Below are positions 18,430-26,982 of a DNA stretch of 64,000 nucleotides, one piece after another. The notes under the pieces are model-generated. The model did not search any database and was not told the DNA's origin. It saw only the letters and a list, made by a program, of their open reading frames with translations. Position numbers and translations under genes: made by a program. The DNA is from Bacteroidota bacterium. Lineage in GTDB: Bacteria; Bacteroidota; Bacteroidia; M30B66. Position 1 is the first letter of the stretch. The number at the start of each line of letters is the position of its first letter. The DNA lies in assembly GCA_027483445.1 (NCBI GenBank), contig JAIXUS010000042.1:124001-188000 (forward strand). The letters are read 5' to 3'.

Positions 18430-18475
18430 TTGCATCAGCCTTCCATCAATTTCTGACCTGATAGCATTGATGCAA
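18430..18475 (+). promoter_or_regulatory. Inverted repeat ending on the antiterminator start codon
   Basis: TTGCATCA (18430-18437) and TGATGCAA (18468-18475) are perfect reverse complements with a 30-nt spacer, and the last A of the right arm is the first base of the ATG. In RNA this could partly hide the start. A nested ATCAAT/ATTGAT pair exists. A role is inferred only from position. Confidence 0.35.
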
Positions 18476-18969
18476 TGAACGAATACTGGCATGTATTCTA
18501 CACTGCATCGCGCCAGGAGAAACTGTGTTGTGAACGCCTTGAAAAGTCAGGTTTTAACGTCTATCTTCCAATTGTAGAACAGCTCCGCCAATGGAGCGAC
18601 CGAAAGAAAAAGGTGAAAGTCCCACTTTTTTCAGGTTATCTATTTGTGAACTGTTCGGATGCTCAGGTAGCGAAGGTTTCCAGTTTTGCTGGCATTGTTG
18701 GCCCATTGCGATTTGCTGATGGCTATGCAAAGGTGAGAGACCAGGAAATTAAAACCATCCAATTATTGATTTCAACTGGTGCATTTGCCGAAGCGATTGC
18801 CGGCGAAGTAACCATCGGGGATAGAGTTGTAATCGATGATGGCCCACTGAAAGGCATTGAAGGTAAGTGTGTTATGGAAGGAGGCAGCAATTATATGTAT
18901 GTCGAAGTGGCCTCAATCAATCAAAGTATCCGGTTTAAGCTACCTGCCGGTTTGTTAAGAAAAATTTGA
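18475..18969 (+). CDS. NusG-like transcription antiterminator (UpxY/RfaH-type)
   Basis: Specialised NusG paralogue that binds elongating RNA polymerase and lets it read through long polysaccharide operons. The 164 residues hold an NGN domain (YWHVFYTASRQEKLCCERL at the start, then VPLFSGYLFV) and a C-terminal KOW domain (GDRVVIDDGPLKGIEG). Its position at the head of the glycan locus matches UpxY proteins of Bacteroides, known to act on their own capsule operon. The general NusG is not in the window. Confidence 0.9.
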   Translation: MNEYWHVFYTASRQEKLCCERLEKSGFNVYLPIVEQLRQWSDRKKKVKVPLFSGYLFVNCSDAQVAKVSSFAGIVGPLRFADGYAKVRDQEIKTIQLLISTGAFAEAIAGEVTIGDRVVIDDGPLKGIEGKCVMEGGSNYMYVEVASINQSIRFKLPAGLLRKI

Positions 18970-19013
18970 ATTCCTGTTTGCATCAATTCACCTCATCTGA
19001 AACAATTATTGAG

Positions 19014-19021
19014 TAAATTTG
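19014..19021 (+). promoter_or_regulatory. -7 promoter element, probable leaderless start of the wHTH gene
   Basis: TAAATTTG is a perfect TAnnTTTG and ends 7 nt before the ATG at 19029. Confidence 0.55.
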
Positions 19022-19028
19022 CTACTCA

Positions 19029-19592
19029 ATGTTGGACGCTCTCATTACCTCTAAAACGCGTATTCGCCTGTTGGTGAGGCTGTTTCTTAATCCAGCCATG
19101 AGCTCCTATCTCCGCGAATTGGCCGATGAGTTTGGTGAAAGTTCCAATGCTGTCCGAATCGAACTGAACAGACTCACCGAGGCTGGAATATTAGAAAGTG
19201 AGTCTAAAGGGAAGCTGGTGCTGTATAAAGCCCGAACTTCTCATCCGCTTTTCCCGGAAATCAGAAGTATAGTTGGAAAAATAACCGGAATTGATCAGCT
19301 TCTGGAAGAGGTAATTTCTAGACTTGGTCAGCTCAAAAAGGCTTATCTGATAGGCGATTATGCCTCAGGTCGCGATAGCGGAATTATTGATATCCTTTTA
19401 GTGGGTGAAGTAAATAAAACCTACTTGGCCGAATTAATTGAAAAGGCCGAAAAATTAATTAATCGTAGAATTCGCAGTTTGATTATGATGGAGGATGAGT
19501 TTATTAATTATATCGATAAAACTCAAAGTCCTATTGTGTTACTGTGGAATGCAAATCAGCAGGAAACAAACACTTTGGGCACGCTTAAATAA
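19029..19592 (+). CDS. Winged-helix regulator with degenerate nucleotidyltransferase-like domain
   Basis: 187 residues in two parts. Residues 1-75 form an ArsR-like winged helix (SYLRELADEFGESSNAVR followed by LNRLTEAGILES). Residues about 100-180 resemble a minimal nucleotidyltransferase fold: GDYASG at 109-114 and DILLVGE from Asp121 stand where GSxAxG and DxD occur in active enzymes. The usual Ser is Asp110 and the second Asp is Leu123, so catalysis is unlikely. It sits between the antiterminator and the exporter genes, suggesting control of the polysaccharide locus. The ligand is unknown. Confidence 0.75.
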   Translation: MLDALITSKTRIRLLVRLFLNPAMSSYLRELADEFGESSNAVRIELNRLTEAGILESESKGKLVLYKARTSHPLFPEIRSIVGKITGIDQLLEEVISRLGQLKKAYLIGDYASGRDSGIIDILLVGEVNKTYLAELIEKAEKLINRRIRSLIMMEDEFINYIDKTQSPIVLLWNANQQETNTLGTLK

Positions 19593-19611
19593 TAGGTCTT
19601 TGGTTGTGTTT

Positions 19612-19625
19612 CTAAGTTAACTTAG
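19612..19625. promoter_or_regulatory. Perfect 14-bp palindrome, candidate operator
   Basis: CTAAGTTAACTTAG lies 19 bp after the stop of the wHTH gene and about 94 bp before the exporter operon. It could be the target of the dimeric regulator next door. No second copy was noticed. Confidence 0.35.
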
Positions 19626-19718
19626 CAACCTGAGTCCTTTTGAATCATTAGCCCGCTCACCCATCTTTGGGACTGAGGAGGCGAAGCTCTGAAAATACCG
19701 CAACAACGCTTTTAACAG

Positions 19719-20567
19719 ATGAATCAATCCACAGATTCTTGGTCTAAAGTAATCCAACCTAAATCAAGTCTTCTCGATTTGAAATTAAAAGAGGTCTGGG
19801 AATACCGCGACCTTATCATGATTTTCGTACGCCGCGATATTGTTGCCGTGTATAAACAAACCGTGCTAGGCCCGCTTTGGTTCTTCTTAGGCCCACTATT
19901 TACCGTAGTAACCTTCACATTTGTTTTTCGAAACATCGCCAATATCTCCACTGAAAATATTCCTGCCCCAATTTTTTATCTTGCCGGTACAACGCTATGG
20001 AATTATTTTAGTGCTTCTTTTAATGGCACTTCAAATATTTTCGTTGCAAATGCAAGTATTTTCGGCAAAGTCTATTTCCCACGACTAGTCGCCCCAATTT
20101 CACAAATCATCTCTAACCTTTTAAAATTCTTCATTCAGTTATTGATGTTTTTTGTTTTTTGGGTGTATTATTATTTAAACGGACAAATTTCAATAAATAG
20201 TTATGCGTTGCTATTCCCGCTTCTAGTGGTCTTAATGGCTTTGATGTCGCTCGGAATTGGAATAATCATTTCTTCTATGACTACTAAATACCGTGATTTG
20301 CAGAATTTTATTGGTTTTGGGCTCACACTTCTGATGTATGCCACACCCGTTATTTATCCGATTTCTGCCATCCCGGAAGCATACCAACCATTCATACAGT
20401 TTAATCCACTTTCCCCAATTATTGAAACATTCCGATATGGATTTACCGGAGCCGGAACATTTAGTTGGGGCGCTTTAGCCTATTGCTCAGGGTTTACTGC
20501 TGTAGTTCTGTTAATTGGACTTGTAATGTTCAATCAAACCGAACGTACCTTCATGGACACAGTTTAA
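19719..20567 (+). CDS. Polysaccharide ABC transporter permease (Wzm/ABC-2 family)
   Basis: Membrane subunit of an O-antigen or capsule exporter, 282 residues. An N-terminal cytoplasmic segment with the LWEYRDLI-type amphipathic helix (here VWEYRDLIMIFVRRD) precedes about six hydrophobic segments. The family motif QTVLGPLWFFLGPL lies near residue 48, and the NPLSPIIETFRYG stretch is typical near the C-terminus. It is followed 27 bp later by the ATPase gene. Confidence 0.93.
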   Translation: MNQSTDSWSKVIQPKSSLLDLKLKEVWEYRDLIMIFVRRDIVAVYKQTVLGPLWFFLGPLFTVVTFTFVFRNIANISTENIPAPIFYLAGTTLWNYFSASFNGTSNIFVANASIFGKVYFPRLVAPISQIISNLLKFFIQLLMFFVFWVYYYLNGQISINSYALLFPLLVVLMALMSLGIGIIISSMTTKYRDLQNFIGFGLTLLMYATPVIYPISAIPEAYQPFIQFNPLSPIIETFRYGFTGAGTFSWGALAYCSGFTAVVLLIGLVMFNQTERTFMDTV

Positions 20568-20594
20568 TGTAATTCATTAAAAAAAAACAGCGTA

Positions 20595-21896
20595 ATGTCG
20601 ACAGTTATAAAGGTAGAAAACCTCGCAAAGCAATACCGGCTAGGGCTTGTTGGAACCGGAACGCTTCGTGATGACCTCATTGGGTGGTGGTACAATCTAC
20701 GCGGAAAAGAAAATCCAATTCATAAAATCGGTGAAGTAAACGACAGAACTCAAAAAAGCCAGTCCGATTATGTTTGGGCGCTTCAAAACATCAATTTTGA
20801 GGTACAACAGGGCGATGTAATGGGTATCATTGGTCGCAACGGAGCCGGAAAATCGACGCTTCTGAAATTGCTCTCACGGGTTACTGCTCCAACAACCGGA
20901 AGCATTAAACTAAAGGGGAGAATCGCCTCGCTGCTTGAGGTTGGAACCGGTTTTCATCCTGAATTAACTGGAAAAGAAAACATCTTCTTGAATGGTGCCA
21001 TTCTCGGAATGCGTAAGCATGAAATAAAGCGACGGTTTGATGAAATTGTGCACTTTGCCGGTGTTGAACGCTACATCGATACTCCGGTTAAACGCTACTC
21101 CTCCGGCATGTATGTGCGACTTGCATTTGGTGTAGCGGCCCACCTCGAGTCTGAAATTCTTATCGTAGACGAAGTACTCGCTGTTGGCGACGCAGAATTC
21201 CAAAAAAAATGTTTGGGCAAAATGGGCGATATCAACAAAGGTGAAGGTCGTACCATCCTCTTTGTTAGCCACAATATGGCCTCAGTTCGCGAATTGTGCA
21301 ACCGGGCCATGATTCTCGAAAAAGGTACCGTTGCGCAAATTGGACCAGTCGAGAAATTGGTGCGATCCTATGTTCAAAACCCATTGCTCGTAAAAAGCGA
21401 AAACGATTTGATCGATGACGCAAAGAGCCGTCGGGGCCATGGCGAAGTTCGTTTTACAAAAATCGAAATCAATAGTGGGCAAACATTCTTAGACCCCGAC
21501 AAAGAAATTGTTATTGAATTTAGTTGCAAAGTATTTAAACCAATCTCCAGCCTGTATTGCTATATGGCAGTGAAAGGAGTCCTCAATTCTGATTTTGTAA
21601 CCTCAATAGGGCCATTGAGAATTGCCGATGCTCCGCTCTCAGAAGGGCAACTTATTCATTTTAAGATGACCATTCCGGCAGGAACACTTAGAACCGGAAT
21701 GTACCCATTGTATTTCTGGACAGGCAAGCTTAAAGAAGGACCTATTGGAGAAAATTACCCATACGATGTGATTGATTCTGTGTATTACATGAATATCACT
21801 TCTGATAAAAACGAAAGAGATTTGGGATACAATCCCGACCAACCCGGGGGCTACTTTAATATGCCCTGTAAATTGTCTGATGTAACTTTCATTTGA
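20595..21896 (+). CDS. Polysaccharide ABC transporter ATPase with Wzt-like C-terminal domain
   Basis: ATPase subunit of the exporter, 433 residues. Walker A is [11 protein letters not shown], the signature is YSSGMYVRLAFG, and Walker B is ILIVDEVLAVGD. Beyond residue about 280 follows an extra beta-rich domain of about 150 residues (RFTKIEINSGQTFLDPDKEI onward) like the Wzt C-terminal domain that binds the modified end of the glycan in E. coli O8/O9a. That suggests export depends on a terminal cap, perhaps made by a methyltransferase of the locus. Confidence 0.93.
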   Translation: MSTVIKVENLAKQYRLGLVGTGTLRDDLIGWWYNLRGKENPIHKIGEVNDRTQKSQSDYVWALQNINFEVQQGDVMGIIGRNGAGKSTLLKLLSRVTAPTTGSIKLKGRIASLLEVGTGFHPELTGKENIFLNGAILGMRKHEIKRRFDEIVHFAGVERYIDTPVKRYSSGMYVRLAFGVAAHLESEILIVDEVLAVGDAEFQKKCLGKMGDINKGEGRTILFVSHNMASVRELCNRAMILEKGTVAQIGPVEKLVRSYVQNPLLVKSENDLIDDAKSRRGHGEVRFTKIEINSGQTFLDPDKEIVIEFSCKVFKPISSLYCYMAVKGVLNSDFVTSIGPLRIADAPLSEGQLIHFKMTIPAGTLRTGMYPLYFWTGKLKEGPIGENYPYDVIDSVYYMNITSDKNERDLGYNPDQPGGYFNMPCKLSDVTFI

Positions 21897-22903
21897 TGCT
21901 GAATAACAAATCCATACTCATTACCGGAGGAACAGGCTCCCTCGGTAAGGCGCTAACAAAGCGAATTTTAACTGATTGGCCCGACGTAAAACGATTGGTC
22001 ATCTTTTCCAGAGATGAACAAAAACAATTTCTGATGGAACAGGAATTCCCGGCTTCAAAATATCCCGCAATTCGCTATTTTATTGGTGATGTACGTGATT
22101 ATGAGCGTCTAAAACGGGCATTCACCGGAGTTGATTACGTAATTCATGCGGCGGCAATGAAACATGTGCATATTGCTGAATACAATCCGGATGAGTGTGT
22201 TAAAACCAATGTTGGAGGTGCCGAGAATGTCATCAGAGCTTCGCTCGAAACCAATGTCGACCGCGTTGTTGCATTATCAACCGATAAAGCCTGTGCACCA
22301 ATCAATTTATATGGAGCCACTAAACTTACCTCCGATAAACTGTTCATCTCAGCCAATAACATCAAAGGCGTTAACCCAATCCGATTCTCCGTTGTTCGCT
22401 ATGGAAATGTAATGGGCTCAAATGGTTCTGTAATTCCATTCTTCCTTAAAAAAAGAAAAGAAGGTGTTCTTCCAATTACCGACCCTTCAATGACACGCTT
22501 TAATATCTCTTTGGATGAAGGCGTAAATATGGTTCTCTACGCGCTTGAACATGCCTGGGGCGGAGAATTATTCGTGCCCAAAATACCTTCATACCGATTG
22601 ATAGATGTGGCCGAAGCCATTGGTCCTGAATGCGAAAAACCAATTGTTGGAGTGAGACCGGGAGAAAAAATTCATGAAGAAATGATTACGTCTTCCGATA
22701 GCTATAACACCTACGATCTCGGGAAATATTTTGTAATTCTTCCTTCTGCGCTTTCTAAGTGGAAATTGGATGACTTTATCAAACAATTTGGTGCAAAGAA
22801 AGTACCTATTGGTTTTAGCTACAATTCAGGAGAGAACACTGAATGGGAAACAGTGGATTCACTGCGGGAGTTGATAAAACAACACGTTGATGCTGATTTT
22901 TAA
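21896..22903 (+). CDS. pseB: UDP-N-acetylglucosamine 4,6-dehydratase (inverting), PseB-type
   Basis: First enzyme of pseudaminic acid synthesis: it dehydrates UDP-GlcNAc and inverts C5. The chosen ATG at 21896 overlaps the ATPase stop (TGATG) and gives 335 residues; a TTG 3 nt upstream is also open. Motifs are TGGTGSLGKAL, HAAAMKHVH, ALSTDKA and NLYGATKL (with Lys at the catalytic position), then RYGNVMGSNGSVIPFF. This is the short soluble type rather than the long membrane CapD type. Next comes the matching aminotransferase. Confidence 0.92.
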   Translation: MLNNKSILITGGTGSLGKALTKRILTDWPDVKRLVIFSRDEQKQFLMEQEFPASKYPAIRYFIGDVRDYERLKRAFTGVDYVIHAAAMKHVHIAEYNPDECVKTNVGGAENVIRASLETNVDRVVALSTDKACAPINLYGATKLTSDKLFISANNIKGVNPIRFSVVRYGNVMGSNGSVIPFFLKKRKEGVLPITDPSMTRFNISLDEGVNMVLYALEHAWGGELFVPKIPSYRLIDVAEAIGPECEKPIVGVRPGEKIHEEMITSSDSYNTYDLGKYFVILPSALSKWKLDDFIKQFGAKKVPIGFSYNSGENTEWETVDSLRELIKQHVDADF

Positions 22904-22912
22904 TTCCCACTT

Positions 22913-24097
22913 ATGATACCATACGGAAAACAATACATTTCGCCCGACGATATTCAAGCGGTTGTTGATACCCTACAGTCTGATTTTCTCACGCAGGGCC
23001 CCAAAATCGCAGAGTTTGAAGCGGCTTTTGCAAATTATATCGGGTGTAAATATGCCGTTGCACTGGCCAATGGTACAGCAGCACTCCACCTTTGTGCTCT
23101 GGCACTTGATCTTAAGCCAGGCAATAAAGTAATTACCTCTCCAATTACCTTCGCAGCTTCAGCAAATTGCGTCAGATATTGCGGTGCTGATGTGGTTTTT
23201 GCGGATATAGACCCAGAAACATATCTCCTCGATATCAATAAAGTAAGAGAATTATTGGAGGCTTCGCCCAAAGGAACATACCAAGGCATCATTCCCGTAG
23301 ATTTCGCAGGAAGGGCAGTTGATCTTGAGGCATTTCGGAAACTCGCTGATGAATTCGATTGTTGGATAATTGAGGATGCCTGTCACGCTCCAGGTGGGTT
23401 TTTTGTGGATTCAACAGGAGCTAAGCAAAGCTGTGGAAATGGGAATTTCGCCGACCTCGCCATTTTCTCTTTCCATCCGGTAAAACATATTGCCTGTGGC
23501 GAAGGTGGAATGATTACTACCAATAACGAAGCGCTGTACAATAAGTTAATCAAACTCAGAACACATGGAATTACACGTGATTCTAACTTGTTTACCAACA
23601 CGCTAGATACAGCCTACGGTTATTCCTCTTCCAATATAGCCTTTCCAGCTTGGTACATGGAAATGCAAGAGCTCGGTTTCAACTATCGGCTTACAGATTT
23701 TCAAGCCGCTCTTGGATTATCACAATTAAGCCGTGCGAATCAAGGTCTAACCCGAAGAATTGAAATTGCTCAAAAATATTCAACAGCATTTGAAAACGAA
23801 AAGTCAATTGTGTCTCAGTCTGGCCTAATCGAAGGACATGCCTACCACCTTTATGTGATTTGCGCAGAAAATAGGGCCGAATTATACAACCATTTAAGAT
23901 TGAAAAAGATTTTTTGTCAGGTACATTACATACCTGTTCATTTACATCCTTATTACCAATCTTTTGGATGGAAACAGGGCGATTTCCCAAATGCGGAGCA
24001 GTATTATAAGAATTGTCTAAGTCTACCTATGTTTCCTACGCTTACTCATGATGAACAAGAGTTTGTTATTGGAGAAGTAAAAGCATTCTTCAATTAA
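22913..24097 (+). CDS. pseC: UDP-4-amino-4,6-dideoxy-N-acetyl-beta-L-altrosamine transaminase, PseC-type
   Basis: PLP-dependent aminotransferase of the DegT family that aminates C4 of the PseB product. The 394 residues begin MIPYGKQYISPDDIQAV, typical of PseC. Visible are FLTQGPKIAEFE, the EDACHAPGG aspartate motif and the PLP lysine in FSFHPVKHIACGEGG, followed by RTHGITRD. It lies 10 nt after pseB. The downstream 341 bp break the tight operon spacing. Confidence 0.92.
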   Translation: MIPYGKQYISPDDIQAVVDTLQSDFLTQGPKIAEFEAAFANYIGCKYAVALANGTAALHLCALALDLKPGNKVITSPITFAASANCVRYCGADVVFADIDPETYLLDINKVRELLEASPKGTYQGIIPVDFAGRAVDLEAFRKLADEFDCWIIEDACHAPGGFFVDSTGAKQSCGNGNFADLAIFSFHPVKHIACGEGGMITTNNEALYNKLIKLRTHGITRDSNLFTNTLDTAYGYSSSNIAFPAWYMEMQELGFNYRLTDFQAALGLSQLSRANQGLTRRIEIAQKYSTAFENEKSIVSQSGLIEGHAYHLYVICAENRAELYNHLRLKKIFCQVHYIPVHLHPYYQSFGWKQGDFPNAEQYYKNCLSLPMFPTLTHDEQEFVIGEVKAFFN

Positions 24098-24438
24098 ATA
24101 AGAGGAAATCTTAATTTCTTTATTGTGGAAATTGTTTTAAATCAAAACAAGTCCTGCATGGAAAGCCAGAATCACTATAGTGAAAAATCAGCAGACGAGC
24201 TTCGTATATTGTTGATGAGATGTCAGAAGTATGAACCCGAGGCTGTATTTCCGACCATTTAACTGTTTAGTTTACAATAAAACAAAAGTGCGCAGACTTC
24301 AGCAAACCGAATATAAGTGTTGTGTATCACGGTTCACTCTGGCATAAGTTAAGGCATCTAAAATAAATCCATAGAATACTTTCATTTAGTAATAATTGCG
24401 CGTTTAATGTTTAGCTCGAATTCATTGTTGTTCCTTCT
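24098..24438 (+). other. Intergenic stretch between pseC and the aldo/keto reductase gene
   Basis: It contains one 34-codon frame (24158-24262, described separately) and otherwise AT-rich DNA without a clear promoter box or hairpin. Confidence 0.5.
24158..24262 (+). pseudogene. 34-codon frame, possible gene remnant
   Basis: An ATG frame encodes 34 residues ending in a TAA. Its middle (YSEKSADELRILL then YEPEAVFPTI) resembles the segment with a helix plus YxPEAV that recurs in short Bacteroidetes proteins, where it normally continues with an alanine- and charge-rich helix. Here the frame stops right after that motif, so it looks truncated. It could also be a chance frame. Confidence 0.3.
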
Positions 24439-25269
24439 GTGAGCAGTTTATCAAAAATCGGATTAGGAACTGTTCAGTTCGGTATGGATTACGGAATTAG
24501 TAATGCTCAAGGAAAAACGTCGTTCACGGAGGTTAATAAAATTTTGTCTATTGCGACCACCAATCATATTCATGTTCTCGACACGGCAAGTGCATACGGA
24601 GAAAGCGAATCTGTTCTGGGCCAAGCAGGAGTGCAGCAATTTAATATCATAACCAAATTTCTAGCTAAGTCACCTAATGAATGTGCCTCACAATTATCGA
24701 ACAGCTTGGAAAAATTAAATTGCGAGAATGTATATGGATTTTTGTCTCATAATTTCACCCAATTATTGCAGAACCCATCGATATGGGACACAATGTTAGA
24801 GCTAAAACAGCAAGGTAAAGTGAAGAAGATAGGATTCTCATTTAACTCCGTACAAGAAATTGATATCGTTGTTAAGTCGGGTTGGTTACCCGATTTAATT
24901 CAAATACCATTTAATCTTCTGGATTATCGCTTCGCAGATGTTGCAAGATTCTACAAAGAGAAAGGAACTGAAATCCATTCCAGATCTGCCTTTTTGCAAG
25001 GTTTGTTTTTTTGTAAACCTGATAGTCTGAGTAACCACTTTAACCCAGTTAAGTCTTTTATTCGACAGCTCCAAGCATGCTCCTGTAATTTAGCCGGTGA
25101 TTTATTAAGGTTTTGTTCCGACAACTCTTTTATTGATAAAGTAATTATCGGCGTCAATAACTCAATTCAATTACAAGAAATTATCGTGGGATACGAAAAT
25201 GCAACAAGGCTTGAGCTTGAAATTCCGCATCTCGATGAATCAATTTTAGCACCTTCTAATTGGAAATAA
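24439..25269 (+). CDS. Aldo/keto reductase
   Basis: 276-residue TIM-barrel oxidoreductase starting with GTG. It begins MSSLSKIGLGTVQFGMDYG, the typical AKR N-terminus of sugar clusters. The catalytic Asp/Tyr pair fits DTASAYGESE, and the usual active-site histidine may be LSHN. NADPH-binding residues cannot be assigned safely. Members of this group often lie next to nonulosonate genes; substrate unknown. It is coupled to the next gene by TAATG overlap. Confidence 0.85.
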   Translation: MSSLSKIGLGTVQFGMDYGISNAQGKTSFTEVNKILSIATTNHIHVLDTASAYGESESVLGQAGVQQFNIITKFLAKSPNECASQLSNSLEKLNCENVYGFLSHNFTQLLQNPSIWDTMLELKQQGKVKKIGFSFNSVQEIDIVVKSGWLPDLIQIPFNLLDYRFADVARFYKEKGTEIHSRSAFLQGLFFCKPDSLSNHFNPVKSFIRQLQACSCNLAGDLLRFCSDNSFIDKVIIGVNNSIQLQEIIVGYENATRLELEIPHLDESILAPSNWK

Positions 25270-26045
25270 TGCTACCGATGTTTGATTTATCTGGTAAGAA
25301 TGCAATAGTTACCGGTGGGTACGGCCACCTTGGTGCTGCAATGGTTAACGCCTTGCGTTCTGTAAACGCCACAGTAATTGTAGCCGGTAGAAGCAAAGAT
25401 AAATTTGACCATACCTTCGGTTCTGATTCAAAAATCATTTTTACACAATGTGATATTACCTTAAGTGACGATATCAATCACTTAGTATCGAATACAGTAA
25501 ATCAATTCGGTTCAGTAGATATCTTGATAAATAATGCAGCTACTGTTGCAGGAAATAGCATTGAGCAGATGCCGGATAATGATTGGTCAAACACTTTAGA
25601 GGGTGTTTTAGGTTCTGTTCACAAAGGTATCAGGGCGGTAATTCCGTACATGAAAAAACAGGGTTCAGGAAAGATTGTAAATATCGCTTCCATGTACGGT
25701 GTTGTGAGCCCTAATTTTGATTTGTATGCAGATTTGGAAGAATTTACCAATCCTCCGCATTATGGAGCCGCCAAAGCGGCAATCATTCAACTCACAAAGT
25801 ATTATGCCGCTTACCTAGGTAAATACAATGTACAGGTCAATGCAATTTCGCCTGGTCCTTTCCCTACTGAGAGCGTTCAAAACAGAAGTGACCGCTTTAC
25901 GCACCGCTTAGCAGAGAGAACGATGTTAAAGCGTATTGGCGAACCTGAAAACATCAAAGGCCCGGTAGTTCTGCTAAGCAGTAAAGCTTCAGATTTTATA
26001 ACTGCGCATAATTTAATTGTCGATGGAGGCTGGACAGCCTGGTAA
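25269..26045 (+). CDS. Short-chain dehydrogenase/reductase
   Basis: Classical SDR, 258 residues from the ATG at 25269, which overlaps the previous stop; a TTG at 25260 and an ATG at 25278 are alternatives. The nucleotide loop is TGGYGHLG, the NAA motif is LINNAATV, the catalytic Ser lies in IASMYGV and the Tyr/Lys pair in YGAAKAAI. With the preceding aldo/keto reductase it probably acts on a keto-sugar intermediate or a nonulosonate side chain; the exact reaction is unknown. Confidence 0.88.
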   Translation: MLPMFDLSGKNAIVTGGYGHLGAAMVNALRSVNATVIVAGRSKDKFDHTFGSDSKIIFTQCDITLSDDINHLVSNTVNQFGSVDILINNAATVAGNSIEQMPDNDWSNTLEGVLGSVHKGIRAVIPYMKKQGSGKIVNIASMYGVVSPNFDLYADLEEFTNPPHYGAAKAAIIQLTKYYAAYLGKYNVQVNAISPGPFPTESVQNRSDRFTHRLAERTMLKRIGEPENIKGPVVLLSSKASDFITAHNLIVDGGWTAW

Positions 26046-26048
26046 ACC

Positions 26049-26897
26049 ATGAAAATCGGAGCCATTATTCAAGCCCGCTATGGGTCATCCCGACTCCCTG
26101 GAAAAGTGCTGATGCCTTTACCTTTTCCTGACGGTAAACCACTGTTGAAGCACATTGTCGATCGGCTTAAATCATCAAAATACATCAATTATATCGGAAT
26201 AGCCTCTTCTCTAAGAAATGAAAACCATGCTATAGAGCAATTCGCACTAAAAGAGCAAATTGATTGTTATAGAGGCAGCGAAGACAATGTGCTTAGCCGG
26301 TTCCTTGAAATTACGAAAAAAGAGCGACTAGATTATGTGATTAGACTTACCGGAGACAATCCATTGGTTGCACTCAACGAACTTGATGATGCAATTAAAT
26401 TACATATTGAAAATCAAAATGAATACACAAAATCATCTGGTTTACCTCTTGGATTGAATTATGAAATAGTAAATGCAAAGTCACTCTTATCACTTGAGAA
26501 TGAAGTGTTGTGCAACGATGATTATGAGCATGTAACAACCTATTTCTTAAAAAGTAGCCAGATTAAAAAAAAAATTGTGCATTATGAACTCTCTAGCTTG
26601 GGAAATATGCGGTGCACAATTGACTATCCTTCTGATTTTGCCATGATGTCTATACTTATGAATTATATCAATTTACAAAGCAGTGATGTAATAAGTGAAC
26701 TTAAAAAGGTCAATCTTAATTCACCATGGATCTTTGAAATTAATAAAAACAATTTTCAGAAGAAACAATATCAAAACATAATGGATGAATTTGAAGATTT
26801 GAAGAAAGTTTTAAAAGAGTATGAATTTAATTATGCTTTAAGCTTTTTGTCAGCACACTTTAGTGACACTGATACTAAACACACTACTAACCAATAG
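26049..26897 (+). CDS. Cytidylyltransferase (SpsF/NeuA-like), putative CMP-nonulosonate synthetase
   Basis: 282 residues beginning MKIGAIIQARYGSSRLPGKVL, the nucleotide-binding signature of SpsF and related CMP-sugar synthetases. RLTGDNPLV is the conserved acidic metal motif. It should activate the nonulosonic acid made by PseI as a CMP-sugar, the role called PseF. The protein ends without the fused PseG-like hydrolase domain that some SpsF/PseF proteins carry. The last about 50 residues are Lys/Asn-rich and poorly conserved in appearance. Confidence 0.82.
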   Translation: MKIGAIIQARYGSSRLPGKVLMPLPFPDGKPLLKHIVDRLKSSKYINYIGIASSLRNENHAIEQFALKEQIDCYRGSEDNVLSRFLEITKKERLDYVIRLTGDNPLVALNELDDAIKLHIENQNEYTKSSGLPLGLNYEIVNAKSLLSLENEVLCNDDYEHVTTYFLKSSQIKKKIVHYELSSLGNMRCTIDYPSDFAMMSILMNYINLQSSDVISELKKVNLNSPWIFEINKNNFQKKQYQNIMDEFEDLKKVLKEYEFNYALSFLSAHFSDTDTKHTTNQ

Positions 26898-26982
26898 TTC
26901 GAATATGCCGAATTAAGCACTCGTTAATATTTGAACACATTTACAGAAATTTTCAGCATTCAAGCCAACAAACGCGCTCAAA

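Noticed and set aside
18430-18475. Invertible promoter (phase variation) for the polysaccharide locus
   Set aside because: The repeats are only 8 bp with a 30-nt spacer, there is no recombinase nearby, and the right arm enters the coding region.
19626-19718. RfaH-type ops element before the exporter genes
   Set aside because: No sequence resembling GGCGGTAGCGT was found; Bacteroidetes antiterminators are not known to need it.
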